From assembly GCA_003049465.1 (NCBI GenBank), contig PYSS01000004.1, positions 252,722 to 316,721 on the forward strand: a stretch of DNA of 64,000 nt, in the 5' to 3' direction. Below, piece by piece: positions 36,520 to 47,144 of this stretch (within the stretch, counting starts at the first letter, position 1; each line of letters starts with the position of its first letter). The notes below the pieces were generated by a model. That model saw only the letters and a list, made by a program, of their open reading frames with translations, had not been told where the DNA came from and searched no databases. The stretch comes from Magnaporthiopsis rhizophila. Taxonomy: Eukaryota > Ascomycota > Sordariomycetes > Magnaporthales > Magnaporthaceae. The position numbers and the translations under genes were made by a program.

Positions 36520-37457
36520 ATGGGGACGAAACGCCCGTACTCATCTGCCGACGGCCAGGGCGGCGGCCATCACAAGCATGGTCCCTCGAAAAAGAAGCCA
36601 AAGCAGGGCAGTAAGGACCCCGGGGCCGAGGATGCTTCCATCAACGCGATGAAGACGCGGGCGCGCACGATACAGCGGCGCCTCCAGAAACAGCCAGGAG
36701 ACGAGAAGCCGATGCCAGCAAACGTGCAGAAGGATCTCGAGCGCGAGCTGGTGGCTCTCAAGCAGCGGATCCAGGAGGCTCAAGACAAGAGGCTGAGGAG
36801 TAATATGATTGGCAAATACCACATGGTGCGCTTCTTTGGTAAGCACGACCGGATATGCCCTTCATCCCGGACCGCACTTTTCACCTGCTCGGGGTGCTGA
36901 CTGGATACGTACTCCTGGTCACTTGATTAGAACGCAAAAAGGCACAAAGGCTAGTAAAAAAGCTCCGGAAAGAACTCGACGAGGCCAAAGATCCAGACGA
37001 GATAGCCAAGCTCCAGAAGGATTTGCACATTGCGCAGGTGGACGTCAACTACGCCATATACTTTCCTTTCCTGGAGCAGTACGTTAGCTTGTATCCGTCC
37101 TCCGCCAAAGCTTCTAAGGAGACCGGCGGCACGCCCGCGGCGGAGCTAGCCCTACACGCCGAACGCCCGCCGATGTGGGCAACGGTGGAGGAGGCAATGG
37201 AGCAGGGAGAGCGTGCGCTCATTAGGTTACAGAACCGACGTCCCGAGTCACGGGGCGAGTCTAAAGGCAGGACACAAAAGGTCCCAGCGGAGACGGCATC
37301 GGCCACGGGCGAAAGCAAGCCCGGACCGGCAAAGGCTAAAACGAAGGAGGCAGCAGACGGCAAGGGCAGGAAGAAAGCTAAGGAACCGTCAAAAGTTCGG
37401 TCCGACAACGATGAGAGTGGCGGCGAGAGCGATGGAGGGTTCTTCGAGACGGCGTGA
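36520..37457 (+). CDS. EFG1: rRNA-processing protein Efg1
   Basis: Two exons, 36520-36838 and 36931-37457, encode 281 aa. The 92-nt intron has a GTAAGC donor and a TTGATTAG acceptor and falls inside the conserved MIGKYHMVRFFERKKAQRL motif. Efg1 is a nucleolar factor needed for early 18S rRNA maturation in the small-subunit processome. Residues about 35-140 are a long basic coiled coil (INAMKTRARTIQRRLQ, KDLERELVALKQRIQEAQ, LVKKLRKELDEAKDPDEIAK). These are followed by the family motif VDVNYAIYFPFLEQYVSLYP. The tail is Lys/Ser/Glu-rich and disordered. The N-terminus is basic (SKKKPKQGSK). The frame is open upstream of 36520, but the ATG chosen begins the usual MGTKRPYS-type N-terminus. Confidence 0.93.
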
Positions 37458-38239
37458 AGCTACGATCAACCGGCGGGACGCATCAAACCCGGAGTTGTCT
37501 TTACCAATCTATACCCCTACGATTTTCTATTTTACAGCGCATCTTATTTTCTAACGGCCTGCGGAGACACACACACATTGTGACAATAGATTGCACACCA
37601 GCTAGGTACAGGGGCTGTATTCATGGACTTGATCCTGGCCAGGTCGGGTACCTGGCCGTGAAGTTGACCCCATATCATGTACGTACACAATGATCCATTG
37701 TATCGGGTGAAACCAACAGCGCGCAATCGGTCGCACCGAAGTGGGAGTGAGAGTCGAGTGACGGCGGTTCGTCAGTACCTCGACCGGGATCCCATCCCCG
37801 CGGATTTTGGTGTGGAAGCGCCAGCGTTGGGCAGCCGTGGGACACACCAGGCCACCGACCGCCAAATCCGGGCAGCTGCTTCGTGATTTTGCTCAGCAGG
37901 CCCCCTTTTTGGGCCAATGTTTGCTGTGGCTCATCCAGTCGTTTGGCAACCCCCAGAGCCGGCTCCCCACCCGCGCGCCTCGACTTGAGTGAATGACGCT
38001 GCGGGGTGCCGCCCTCGTTCCATTTGCTCAACCAACGAACAGCGCGGGCGGCCCTTCACGCCCGCGACCAAAGACGAACCAGCCAGCACAGAGCGAGGCT
38101 GCACCCTCCCGAAGCGCACTTTTTAGACAACCGAGCTGCCCAACTCCGCACTTTGCTCACCCTACTCTTCTTTTTTTTCATGAACTATCTACACCACAAC
38201 ATACCTCACAGCCCTTGCAGAACTGAGAACTCCCTAACA
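37458..38239. other. Spacer between EFG1 and the dsRBM gene
   Basis: Contains the EFG1 3' UTR and the promoter and 5' leader of the next gene, with a pyrimidine-rich TTCTTTTTTTT stretch about 70 bp upstream of its ATG. No gene is supported. Confidence 0.6.
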
Positions 38240-39535
38240 ATGGCTGCATCCTCTCCACAGGGTGCGAGTGACCAGGGGGTCATCGACTGGGCAGGCCTGA
38301 GGAAGTTAATAGGCTTGCAGGAGTACCAGCAGCTAAACTTCATGCAGCCAGAACAATTGACGCCGGCGCAGTTGCGCGCCTTTACTGAGCTGAACCGAGC
38401 GACCTCGGCTGCCCTCGAGATGCTGTCCAACACCGTGGCGCCGGAAGAGCCCAACCTGGGAGGCAAAGACTGGGTCAGCCTGCTTCAGCGTAAGCTCTGC
38501 CTCTTCTCTCTTCGACTGCCTTTACTCCTTGCCCTTTTACCGCTTTCTTGGAGCCGATATCAAATCAAATCGCATTTCTGCAGGATATCGCGACGCCCAC
38601 GGCGACGGCTCTCACATCATCTACAAGGACGAGTCCCGCGGTCTAAAGTGGTGCACCTTCACCAAGCTGTCCGAGGCTGGAGACCTCGTCTTCCCGCGCG
38701 ATGCTTTCCCGTTCAGCAGGAAGAAAGAGTACGTCGAGTCCAAATCTTCCCTTTTGCCGCTTTGAGCGTCTGGATCTTGATATCAAGTACCCTATCGCCT
38801 GCCTGCTTCTGACTCGGGGCTCCCGTCTACACGTTAGCGCGAAGCAATACGCTGCCAACAAAGCCGTAGAGTGGCTGATGGCCAACCAGCTCATGCCGGA
38901 CGACGGTGTCAACGTCACCTTCAAGAAACCAAAGGAGTGTCCGCCAACGCCTTCCTCCGCCAATGCCGCCTTCGTGGCCGCCACCCCTCCGAAGCCGGGC
39001 CCGGCTTCTCCGCCAGCCGCTGCGGCAAAGAGTCCCCAGACGCCCAAGTCCAGAGGCAGCAGGGGTCGCTCGGGCAGCGGCGACAAATCGCCAGACGACT
39101 CGGATGACGATAACGTCATCATCCAGGTCGAAAAGATGTGCCGTAGCTTCGGCTACGGCGTGCCGAGATATATAGTCACGCCTGCCGAGAACTCGCAGAA
39201 TATGTTCAACGGCAGAGTGAACTGGGGCGACGAGTGGCGCGTCCCAGAGTCCGTCGGGGTCGTTACCAGTATATACGGAAGGAAGTACGTATTCGCCGAC
39301 TCCAAATCTCACTGAACAGCCTCGTTGACAAAGTTGAGCGCAAAGGCCCGCGAGAGATCTGATGGCCCAAGAGGTGCTGCACTATTTGAGAGAGGTCGTC
39401 AAGCGGGAGAGGGAGACTCAGAAGGAGGAGGCAATGAGGATGCTCAAGAGCCAGCAGAACGCGGCGGCCACAGCCAAGCCGACCTCAAGCTCATGGGGCC
39501 GGGGGCTAGGATGGCCTATGAGTTCCATTCGATAA
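38240..39535 (+). CDS. Protein with two double-stranded-RNA-binding motifs
   Basis: Four exons, 38240-38489, 38584-38728, 38838-39284 and 39346-39535, encode 343 aa. Introns of 94, 109 and 61 nt have GTAAGC and GTACGT donors, and the joins restore family-like motifs. Residues about 78-148 form dsRBM1: WVSLLQRYRDAHGDG, then RKKDAKQYAANKAVEWLM, the typical C-terminal helix carrying the Lys-Lys that contacts RNA. A Pro/Ser/Ala-rich linker with SP sites and an acidic patch follows. Residues about 217-302 look like a diverged dsRBM2: IIQVEKMCRSFGYGVPRYIV, then YGRKPARDLMAQEVLHYL. The N-terminal 75 residues are helical, the C-terminal 40 charged. No Dicer, deaminase or kinase domain is present. Candidate roles are RNA silencing or RNA processing; neither is shown. 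Domain call moderately sure, function unknown. Confidence 0.8.
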
Positions 39536-40020
39536 CTGCGTCTTTGCAGTCTCTCGCTAGATACCGTCTCTCTAGTACATCCTGCGGGCTACCTAGTCCA
39601 CATACTTCATGAGGATTAGCGGAGTGGGAGTCAGAAGCGGTTGGGTTTGTGGCTTGGATTCACGGCGTCTTGGAAGGGATGGATCCGCTTTTCTGAGTAT
39701 TTCAGTTGATTCATTTTTTCCGTTTCATATGCCGAGCAGGCCTTCATGAGCAACCCATAAAGATTGACAGAGACAATCCGGGTCGATAGTTACAGTCAGT
39801 CTTGGAAAAAAAAAAGTCCAATGACCTGAACAAGACGAGAGAATATAAAGAAGAATAACGACACCCACCGCATCAAAAATGTTGACATATGAGCTCGTGC
39901 CAAGCATAATCTCGGCAACAAGGAGCCCTAACAAGGAAACCCAGGCGCAAATAGCAAGAAAATAAGAGTTCCCATGGCTCCGAGAATACAGAGACGAGAG
40001 AGAAAAGGCATAACCCAAAA
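39536..40020. other. Convergent 3' spacer
   Basis: Contains the 3' UTRs of the dsRBM gene and of the minus-strand gene at 40021-41784. A hydrophobic minus-strand frame here is T-rich UTR, not a protein. Confidence 0.6.
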
Positions 40021-41784
40021 TCACAAAACCCTCCATATCGCTCCGGCCTTCAGGGTATCATCATTACTGTCGTCTCGGTTCATGTTCTCGATCCATTCGT
40101 TCTCCTGCCTCAGCGCCTCGCGCTCGATCTGCTCCATCCCGTCGAGCTCGGCGAGCATGTCGTGGACGAGCGAGCGGCACGCGGCCAGCACGACGGCCAG
40201 GCTGGACGACGACCTCCGGCCGTCTTGGTCGTCGTCGTCTTGGCTCTGGCTGTGTACGGCACCTAGGCCGACGAGCTGCCTGCGCCAGCCGTCCAGCTTG
40301 CGGGCCAGGGCGGCGCACTCGTCGCGCCAGGCCGGGTCGAGGACCTCGACGAAGGCGACGTCGGCGGCCGCGAGCAGCCCGCCGTTCTCCTCCTCCGCCT
40401 CGCGGCGCTCGACCACGGCGCGCAGCGTGTCGGCCCACTTCTCGAACCGGCGCACGACTCGCGCGTACCGGCCGCCCGGCTCGCCCATGGCCCAGAGGCC
40501 GCAGAGCACCGCGTCCAGCGCCTGCACGCGCTCCTCGAGGAGGCTGTCGCCGCCGTCACCGGCGGTGGTCCAGGCCTTGAGGGCGGCGGCGTTGAGGTCC
40601 TCGGCCGCAGCGGTCTCGGCGCGGTCGGCGCGGTCGCCGGCCTCGCGCACGGCGGTGAAGCGGTCGGCCAGGCGGGCGCGGGCGCTGGCGTGCCAGCGGA
40701 CCGAAGCCGGGGCGGCCTCGCGGTGCAGGAGGTGCAGCTGCAGCAGCTCCGTCTGCAGGCGGCTCGTCTCTGCCGAGATGGCGACGTTGGCGGGCAGCTT
40801 GGAGGGCGAGGGCGGTGCGAGGTACGTCGAGGTCAGCGGCTTGGGCGCCAGCGATTTGACGGGCGAGTAGTGCTGCTGGTTGGTGTTGAAGGCCGGCCGG
40901 TGGAGCCGCTGGTTCTGTGGTTGCTGCTGCTGCTGCGGCGGCGGCGAGGTTGGCGTTATCGTTCTTGATGACTTTTCAGAGTGCTGCTGTGCCTGGTGAA
41001 CAAGCGGCGGCTGCTGCTGCTTGCTGGGGTCGGTGTGGAGCTTCGTGGCCGGGTTGGACGGTGCCCGCCTGTGGAGCGTCCTGGGCGGCGGTGCCGTGAC
41101 TGGCGGGCGTGAGCTCGGTGCTGTAGTAGCCGTCGACGTCGATGTCGATGTCTGCGAAGACGATGACGACGGGGGACGCAGGATGGTCGTGCTCGTCAGG
41201 GTCGTGGCCGAGGACTTGGTGCGCGAATGGCCTGCTGAAGCCGACCTCGTCGTAGCGCCGCCGGGGACACCGCCTGAAGTCTTGGGCCGGGCGATGGCAC
41301 CACCATTATTATGTGACAGCGGGGGCCCAGCGACCGCCCGGCGGGTGACGGGGCCCGCCTCCCTGGTCGCCTTCGAGGTCGCTCCGACCCGGACGGCCGT
41401 CGTCGTCGGTTCTGCTTTGGCGGTCTTCTGCTGAACGGTCGTCGAGCGTGTCGTTCTCGCGGCAAGCTTGCCTAGAAAGCCTGTTTTGGGCTTGGCGGCC
41501 GCGGTGGCCGCGGCCAGCGCCGAGGTGGCGGCCTGGGCAGCCGAAGCGGCCCTGGTGGTGGCGGCCGAGGCGGGAGGCTTTACGGGCAAGCGACTCGGTG
41601 AGACGTTGCGCAGGGCATCGAGAGGGCGGGCTTGCCTGGACGCGTCGGCGTCCTTAGGCAGGCTGGCGGCCGGGGTGGGCTTCCGCAAAGAGCGTGTCCT
41701 CCCGACGGCGGCGGAGGACGATGACATGACGGGAGGCTGAATTGAGATGCCAACATGTCGTCGATCAATTGCCGCCGCCGACAT
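40021..41784 (-). CDS. Hypothetical protein: disordered basic N-terminus, helical C-terminus
   Basis: One uninterrupted frame of 587 codons. Residues 1 to about 330 are Ser/Thr/Pro/Ala/Arg-rich and basic, with Gln runs and many SP/TP sites (SLRKPTPA, NVSPSRLPVKPPAS). Residues about 335-575 are predicted helical or coiled-coil: SAETSRLQTELLQLHLLHRE, SARARLADRFTAVREAGDR, RVVRRFEKWADTLRAVVERR, ALARKLDGWRRQLVGLG and EQIEREALRQENEWIENMN. No enzyme motif, signal peptide or membrane segment is present. The layout (basic disordered head plus helical tail) resembles microtubule-binding proteins such as augmin HAUS8-like subunits, but I cannot assign it. A second in-frame Met lies about 19 codons in (VMSSSSAAVG). 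Strong GC3 bias supports a coding role. Confidence 0.75.
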   Translation of the reverse strand: MSAAAIDRRHVGISIQPPVMSSSSAAVGRTRSLRKPTPAASLPKDADASRQARPLDALRNVSPSRLPVKPPASAATTRAASAAQAATSALAAATAAAKPKTGFLGKLAARTTRSTTVQQKTAKAEPTTTAVRVGATSKATREAGPVTRRAVAGPPLSHNNGGAIARPKTSGGVPGGATTRSASAGHSRTKSSATTLTSTTILRPPSSSSSQTSTSTSTATTAPSSRPPVTAPPPRTLHRRAPSNPATKLHTDPSKQQQPPLVHQAQQHSEKSSRTITPTSPPPQQQQQPQNQRLHRPAFNTNQQHYSPVKSLAPKPLTSTYLAPPSPSKLPANVAISAETSRLQTELLQLHLLHREAAPASVRWHASARARLADRFTAVREAGDRADRAETAAAEDLNAAALKAWTTAGDGGDSLLEERVQALDAVLCGLWAMGEPGGRYARVVRRFEKWADTLRAVVERREAEEENGGLLAAADVAFVEVLDPAWRDECAALARKLDGWRRQLVGLGAVHSQSQDDDDQDGRRSSSSLAVVLAACRSLVHDMLAELDGMEQIEREALRQENEWIENMNRDDSNDDTLKAGAIWRVL

Positions 41785-43146
41785 TTCGGGAGAGTGTTTG
41801 CGAGATGTCTGTGTGTCGATTTACAAGGGAACCCATGTTCTGGGGGTACCCCACGGGGTGGCGCTAGCCTGCCTGCATTCTTTCGTTGCAGGCCCTTCTA
41901 ATTGGTGCTTCGATGCACTCTCCTCGAATTTTCCGAAGCTTCTCCAAGTCCTCGCCATTCCAGCGCACCGCCTGAATGACATGTGATTTCTTTTCTATTT
42001 ATCCCTCCACGATCAATGATCGGATGCATGACCTGGTCGGTCAATGACACGGCTGGCAGCCTGTCTTCCTTCGGCTCAAGAGCCGGGCAGCCGGCACGAC
42101 ACGACACGCAGGCACTCGACGCAGGGGAACGAACCGCTTGGCCGGGGCCAACTGACGTGGACTGTGGCGCTTCTCATCCTCGCGGTGGTAGACGGTCGAT
42201 CTCTGAAACGCCAAACATTTTCGGCGTGTCACTCCCGCCCCTGGCTCTCAGTTGGCGACATATCGGGTGGCGGGCACGAACTGCCCGCGGATCAAATGGA
42301 CACTGGACGATGAGCTTCATGGATCGCTGTCGCTGTCAGGGTCTCGGTTTCACACCCGGCCGCCGCCAGGGATCTCAGATCCGAGTCTCACAGATGGGAA
42401 CATTGCAGCGGACGCTGGCGCTTCCGCAAGACCCAATCTCCTGGAATGCGGCCGTCCAGTCAGCGTCCACTAAGCCTTGGCTGAGTCCTTAGGGAGTGCA
42501 GAGACCGACTATTGCGCGCCCAACGCCCGCATGGCCGCATCGCCCGCCCCAGCCTTGCAGCGCCCGTGGCTGTGCCGCGCTACGCTGGCCTCCAATGATG
42601 GTGGAAAAAGCATAGCGCCGCACACGACCAGCACTGCCAACATCGCAGTCATGCATACCTCGATGTGCTTGGGTAAGTGCGTCCGCCTCAGGCCGACCCT
42701 ATCGTGCCGAATCAGTAGACCGTTCTCGAGAATACCCGGCACGGGCAGCGCAAGACCGCCCTCTGTGCTGCCCCGCAATCGTGGGACCCTTGTGATCGGC
42801 CGCATCAGCTCGGACACACCCGCAGCCTTAAAACATTTTATCTGTTCCAAGTGATTTGCTTTCTCCTGCCTGCCTGGTCAGGATGAAAGGACAAAATTGC
42901 GGCTGAGTGTACTAGCCCCTTTCTCTCTCTCTCTCTCCAGAATCCCTCACCGACCAACCGATTGCGGAGTCAGGAATCGCGCCCACCTACTCTGTATTTA
43001 AACCCATAATAAAACGTCTCCCCGCCATTGCTGCCCAGGCACCCGTCAGCGCACCGTCGTCGACATCCACCCCCACCTTCTGGCGACAGCCTCTACGGAT
43101 ACACAGCAGGAACAACAGAACCCCCACACTAGCGCCCCAGTCCAAG
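41785..43146. other. Divergent spacer upstream of the PEF gene
   Basis: A 1.36-kb spacer. It holds a CT repeat at about 42917-42938 and a TATA-like TATTTAAA at 42993-43000, in line with the PEF-protein promoter. Frames at 41983-42854 overlap on both strands and show no domain. Confidence 0.6.
42993..43000 (+). promoter_or_regulatory. TATA-like element of the PEF gene
   Basis: TATTTAAA about 150 bp upstream of the ATG at 43147. This is a sequence match only. Confidence 0.35.
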
Positions 43147-44227
43147 ATGGCGTACAACAGACCCTACAACCCGGACGAGCTCCCCAGGTGAGACCACACA
43201 CAATCGCGCGCGCCGCGGTCATCCAGAGGTCCACGTGCTAATCTTTGGCGCGCCTTAACGCTGCCAGATTCGCGGAGCCGGAGCAAGTAAGTCGCAAACA
43301 CAAAGCCAACCCCAGCGCAAGCGAGCAAGACCCTAACAACGCCCTCACTCTCCCCAAATGTCAGAAGCCCAAGTCCCCGTCACCCAACCCGCAGCCTCCA
43401 GCGTCGCGCTACGAGAACAAGCCGCCCCCGCCCCGGCCAGACTCGAGGCCATCCGCCGGCCCCGATCCGCGCCTCGCCGGCCGCAACGGAAGCTATAGTC
43501 TGGCCCCAGGCCCGAGCCCACCGCCTATGGGAGGACCGCCGCCTCAGCACCAGATGCGCCCGCCCGTCTCCAGCCGTCCGCCGCCGAGCCCCGCGCCCGC
43601 TGAGAACCAGGGCGCCGACCCGACCCTGAGGCCGCTGTTTAGGGCTGTCGACAAAAATGGTGAGCTTTACATTCTGCCTCTTTGCCACCATTCGCCGTTT
43701 TTCCCCTCTCCTTTTTTGACAAGCTCGTTCTAACGCTTTCCTTCTTCTTCCCCTCTACAACAGGCACCGGCCAGCTCTCCGAGATCGAGCTCTCGGCCGC
43801 GCTCGTCAACGGCGATTGGACCCACTTCGACCCTCACACGGTGCGCATGATGATCCGCATGTTCGACAGCGACCGGTCGGGCACCATCGGCTTCGACGAG
43901 TTCTGCGGCCTCTGGTCCTTCCTGGCCAGCTGGCGCACCCTGTTCGACCGCTTCGATGCCGACCGGTCGGGCAACATCTCGCTCGACGAGTTCCGCAACG
44001 CCCTCGTCGCCTTCCGCTACCGCCTCTCCGACCGCTTCACCGAGCTACTCTTCCGCACCTACGACAAGCGCGGCGAGGGCGTCATGAGCTTCGACCTTTT
44101 CGTCCAGAGCTGCATTTCGCTCAAGCGCATGACTGACGTCTTCAAGCGCTATGACGACGACCGCGACGGCTACATTACCCTGAGCTTCGAGGACTTTTTG
44201 ACCGAGATCTTGAAGCAGCTTAGATAA
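43147..44227 (+). CDS. Penta-EF-hand calcium-binding protein (ALG-2/peflin type)
   Basis: Four exons, 43147-43187, 43268-43286, 43365-43659 and 43764-44227, encode 272 aa. Exon 2 is a 19-nt microexon (FAEPEQ) between introns of 80 and 78 nt. The N-terminal 110 residues are Pro/Ser-rich (PPPRPDSRPSAGP, PPPQHQMRPPVSS), as in peflin and yeast Pef1. EF1 (DKNGTGQLSEIE), EF2 (DSDRSGTIGFDE) and EF3 (DADRSGNISLDE) have complete 12-residue loops with the final Glu. EF4 (DKRGEGVMSFDL) lacks the final Glu, and EF5 (DDDRDGYITLSF) is irregular, the usual PEF dimerisation hand. PEF proteins are cytosolic Ca sensors that act at membranes, for instance with COPII or ESCRT partners, and in yeast in polar growth and cation homeostasis. 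Confidence 0.93.
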
Positions 44228-44874
44228 GAAGCGGCTCAACATGCGGGCGCGCGGGCGGATGGAAGGCGACGTACTGGGCTGAGCGGCGGCTGCTTCGCCC
44301 ATCTCGTTGGGTAATTGTAGTTTTAGTGCCCAAGTGCTGGCTCTCTTTCTTTTTCTCTTTACGAATGACGTTTTGTTTGGCATATACCGTTTTTTGTTGC
44401 TTCGTTGGCCAACGACCTCAGTTCGCGTGAGGTCATACCAGGTACCTACCTAGAGATCTACATTTGGGGGAAGACAGCAAGATCGAAGTCTCAAGGGATA
44501 CCCCATTCTCTGCGTTTATTCGAGATCATTCGGACGGATATCACAAGATACCAGTGAATTTAAGATGAACTAGTAAAATCCAACTCTTCATGCCCTGCGC
44601 AGAGGACTTGCCAAATTCTCAAGTGGTATCATCAAGCCCCTATCTAGATCTGTGAGCCGCACACTGCCTGCCCGCTGTACTTAAAAAGCCCCTTATTGCG
44701 GGAAACCCTGAACGCCAGAAGAAAACAAAAATGAAAAGAGAAGGATAAGTGGCGAGGGGGAATCAGCAAAATACTAAAAAGTATACCATAAAAATACCCT
44801 AAAAATGGGCTCTAGAATTTCAATGCGCAATGAATGAATCATTCGTTAGCTTCAGCGCCAGCCTCTTTCAGAAC
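44228..44874. other. Convergent 3' spacer
   Basis: 3' regions of the PEF gene and the MBL-fold gene. An AGGTACCTACCTAG motif lies at 44440-44453. No gene is seen. Confidence 0.6.
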
Positions 44875-46419
44875 TCACTGCATGCCAGCGCCGACGATTG
44901 GGGCGGTGGCTGCCTCCTGATTCAGCGTCACACAGCCAAGACCGCGAGTGTAGCAAGCCGTCGACTCCGACGGCTCCTCCAAGAGCGGCGACGGCCGAGG
45001 CGCGACCTCGGCGTTCCACACGCCGTCGTTGCTGATGACGACCTGCTCCCCGATGCCGAGCGCCAGCACCTCTGTGGGCCTCGTTCTCATGCTGCTGCTG
45101 CCGACATCGCTGCCCGCAATGGAGACACGGCTGCTGCTAACCACGTCACCACCACCGCCAGCACCACCGCCACCGCTGTCATCGTCGTCAGCAGCGGCCT
45201 CGACAATGTTCTCGCGACGGTAGCGCTTCGTCTTGAGCAGCGAGGTCGCGATGCCGCGCAGCTCCTTCTCGCCGTCGTGGGCCGAGACCCAGGCGCGGGC
45301 GCGTAGGGCGGTGGCGGTCTCGAGCCCTGCGGGCGCGCCGAGCAGGATGTTGCCGCCGAGCCACCAGGGGTTGCTGACCGCGTCGAAGCAGTGCAGCAGC
45401 GCCGTCAGTGGGAGCGCGCCCTCGGCCGCCAGGTGGCTGGTGACGTACGACGAAAGCGACGCCGTCGAGATGCCGTGCGGCGAGTACAGCAGCGACAGGG
45501 ACCGGGGAGGCGTGGCGGATCCAGTCGTCGAGAGCAGGGACAGCTGCCGCGGGAGGCGCAGGGAGGACGCCGAGCGCGACGACCGGAGCAATCGCAGCGA
45601 GAGGCCGCCCGGAGACGTCGGCGGCGTCGGCGGCAGGGCTGCGGCGGCGGCGGGGTGGCGCGGATCCCTGCTGCCGGCGGCGCCGGACTGCTGCTGACGC
45701 GGCTGTGGTGGGGTTAGGTAGGAGGAGCGGGTTGATCTTGGGGTCTCGGGCGGCGTGATGATGGAAGAGATGGTTGGAGCGGGGCTGGCGGAACGTGGGA
45801 AGAGAAGGCTCCGTTTATAAGATGCGCCCGACGGCTGAGGCAACGGGGATAGAGACGAGGCCGGAGGACGGTACGTGATACCAACGGCGTTGTGAAGCCC
45901 GGAGATGTCTCGGCGTTGGGGTATAAACGCTACCGTCACCTCGCCCGGCTCACCGCCGGCCAGCAAAGGCGGCACCGGTATCCTGACGACGGACTGTCTG
46001 GTGGAAAAGCTCGAGTCTCCCCATTTGGGTATGGTCCGGATCTTTTCGCGGTCAAAGTACTTCCATGACTTGATGACGCGGGCCGCGGCCGGCTCGGCAA
46101 GGAGCAGGGTCTTGGTGCCGGTGGCGGGCAGCTGGCGGAGGGTCGTCTCGTTGCAATGGTCCGACTTGTGCTGCGATATGACGACAAGGTCTGGCTCAGG
46201 GAGCTCCTGGAGGGACGCAATGCAGGCCGGGTTCTTGTGCGTCGATATGGAGATTTTGGAATGGAACACGGTCGAGGGCCCGGTGATCCATGGATCTATG
46301 AGGATGCGGAAGGGCGACGCATCGAGGATGGCGGCGTCGCGCGGCCCGGGGGCCAGGATGGGCTCGAAGGAGAGGAGAAACGAAGCATCGCCGTTGAGAT
46401 GCTTGATGGTCAGAGCCAT
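44875..46419 (-). CDS. Metallo-beta-lactamase-fold protein with atypical metal motif
   Basis: A single-exon frame of 514 aa with ATG at 46419 (MALTIKHLNGDASFLLSFEP). The N-terminal half follows the MBL fold of UPF0173-like fungal proteins: ILIDPWITGPSTVFHSK, then PEPDLVVISQHKSDHCNE at the place of the HxHxDH metal motif, and TKTLLLAEPAAARVIKSWKY. The first two His of that motif are replaced (Q-H-K-S-D-H), leaving only the Asp-His pair. Residues about 195-330 are a low-complexity Ser/Pro/Arg insertion. The fold resumes at LSLLYSPHGISTASLSSYV and ALLHCFDAVSNPWWLGGNIL. A Gly/Asp-rich stretch precedes the tail. Many MBL-fold proteins are hydrolases; the substrate and even activity of this one are unknown. 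No signal peptide is present. Confidence 0.82.
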   Translation of the reverse strand: MALTIKHLNGDASFLLSFEPILAPGPRDAAILDASPFRILIDPWITGPSTVFHSKISISTHKNPACIASLQELPEPDLVVISQHKSDHCNETTLRQLPATGTKTLLLAEPAAARVIKSWKYFDREKIRTIPKWGDSSFSTRQSVVRIPVPPLLAGGEPGEVTVAFIPQRRDISGLHNAVGITYRPPASSLSPLPQPSGASYKRSLLFPRSASPAPTISSIITPPETPRSTRSSYLTPPQPRQQQSGAAGSRDPRHPAAAAALPPTPPTSPGGLSLRLLRSSRSASSLRLPRQLSLLSTTGSATPPRSLSLLYSPHGISTASLSSYVTSHLAAEGALPLTALLHCFDAVSNPWWLGGNILLGAPAGLETATALRARAWVSAHDGEKELRGIATSLLKTKRYRRENIVEAAADDDDSGGGGAGGGGDVVSSSRVSIAGSDVGSSSMRTRPTEVLALGIGEQVVISNDGVWNAEVAPRPSPLLEEPSESTACYTRGLGCVTLNQEAATAPIVGAGMQ

Positions 46420-47098
46420 GGCCGGATAATGTCCACGACACGGACCGACGGTTGGGGAGAGTTGGCCGAGCGACTAGACTCGAGACAGTACATCCATGGT
46501 TTTCCCATGCACCTGGCTTGGAAGGTTGTGTATAGGCACCTTAGGTACCTGGGGATGGGCCTGGGAGAGGCAGTCTCCCCGCGCAACGCTCGCGGCACGA
46601 TCCGTAAGACCAATGTGGCCGTCGCGTCTTTATAGACTTCGCGGGTCGCACGCCAGAATGGGATTTACTGGCGGATATCTCTGGTGAAAGACAAGACCAG
46701 ATAGACAAGCTTCGGACCGGGGTTCACAAGGGCCTGAATTCCGCAACGGCAGGTCGACGCGGCATAATCTATAGCGTCAGGCAGTCTAAGCCAAGGATGC
46801 GAAGTGGCACGCGAGAGAGGTGTCTTGAAACTCGCGACGGCGTGAAGAGGCAAAAGGCTGGGCTCGAAATAAATTCCCCCGCAGGGCTGAATTGCGAGGC
46901 GCTTGCGAGCCCCCGTCACCAAACTATTGGATCTGCCATTTAGACATTTTGGGACACTTGGCCCTGTTAGGCAATGCCGGTCTTCCCGTAATACGCAGGC
47001 AACGCCCAGGAAACAGAAGAAGCAAGCGTGCCAAGACAAACAAAAGAAGAAGAAGAAAGGACGGTCGATGCCTCCTTCAGTCATCATCGGTCGGCGGC

Positions 47099-47144
<46 letters not shown>

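Noticed and set aside
42477..42854. 125-codon plus-strand frame between the hypothetical and PEF genes
   Set aside because: An opposite-strand frame of similar length exists, no domain is visible, and it ends in probable PEF promoter.
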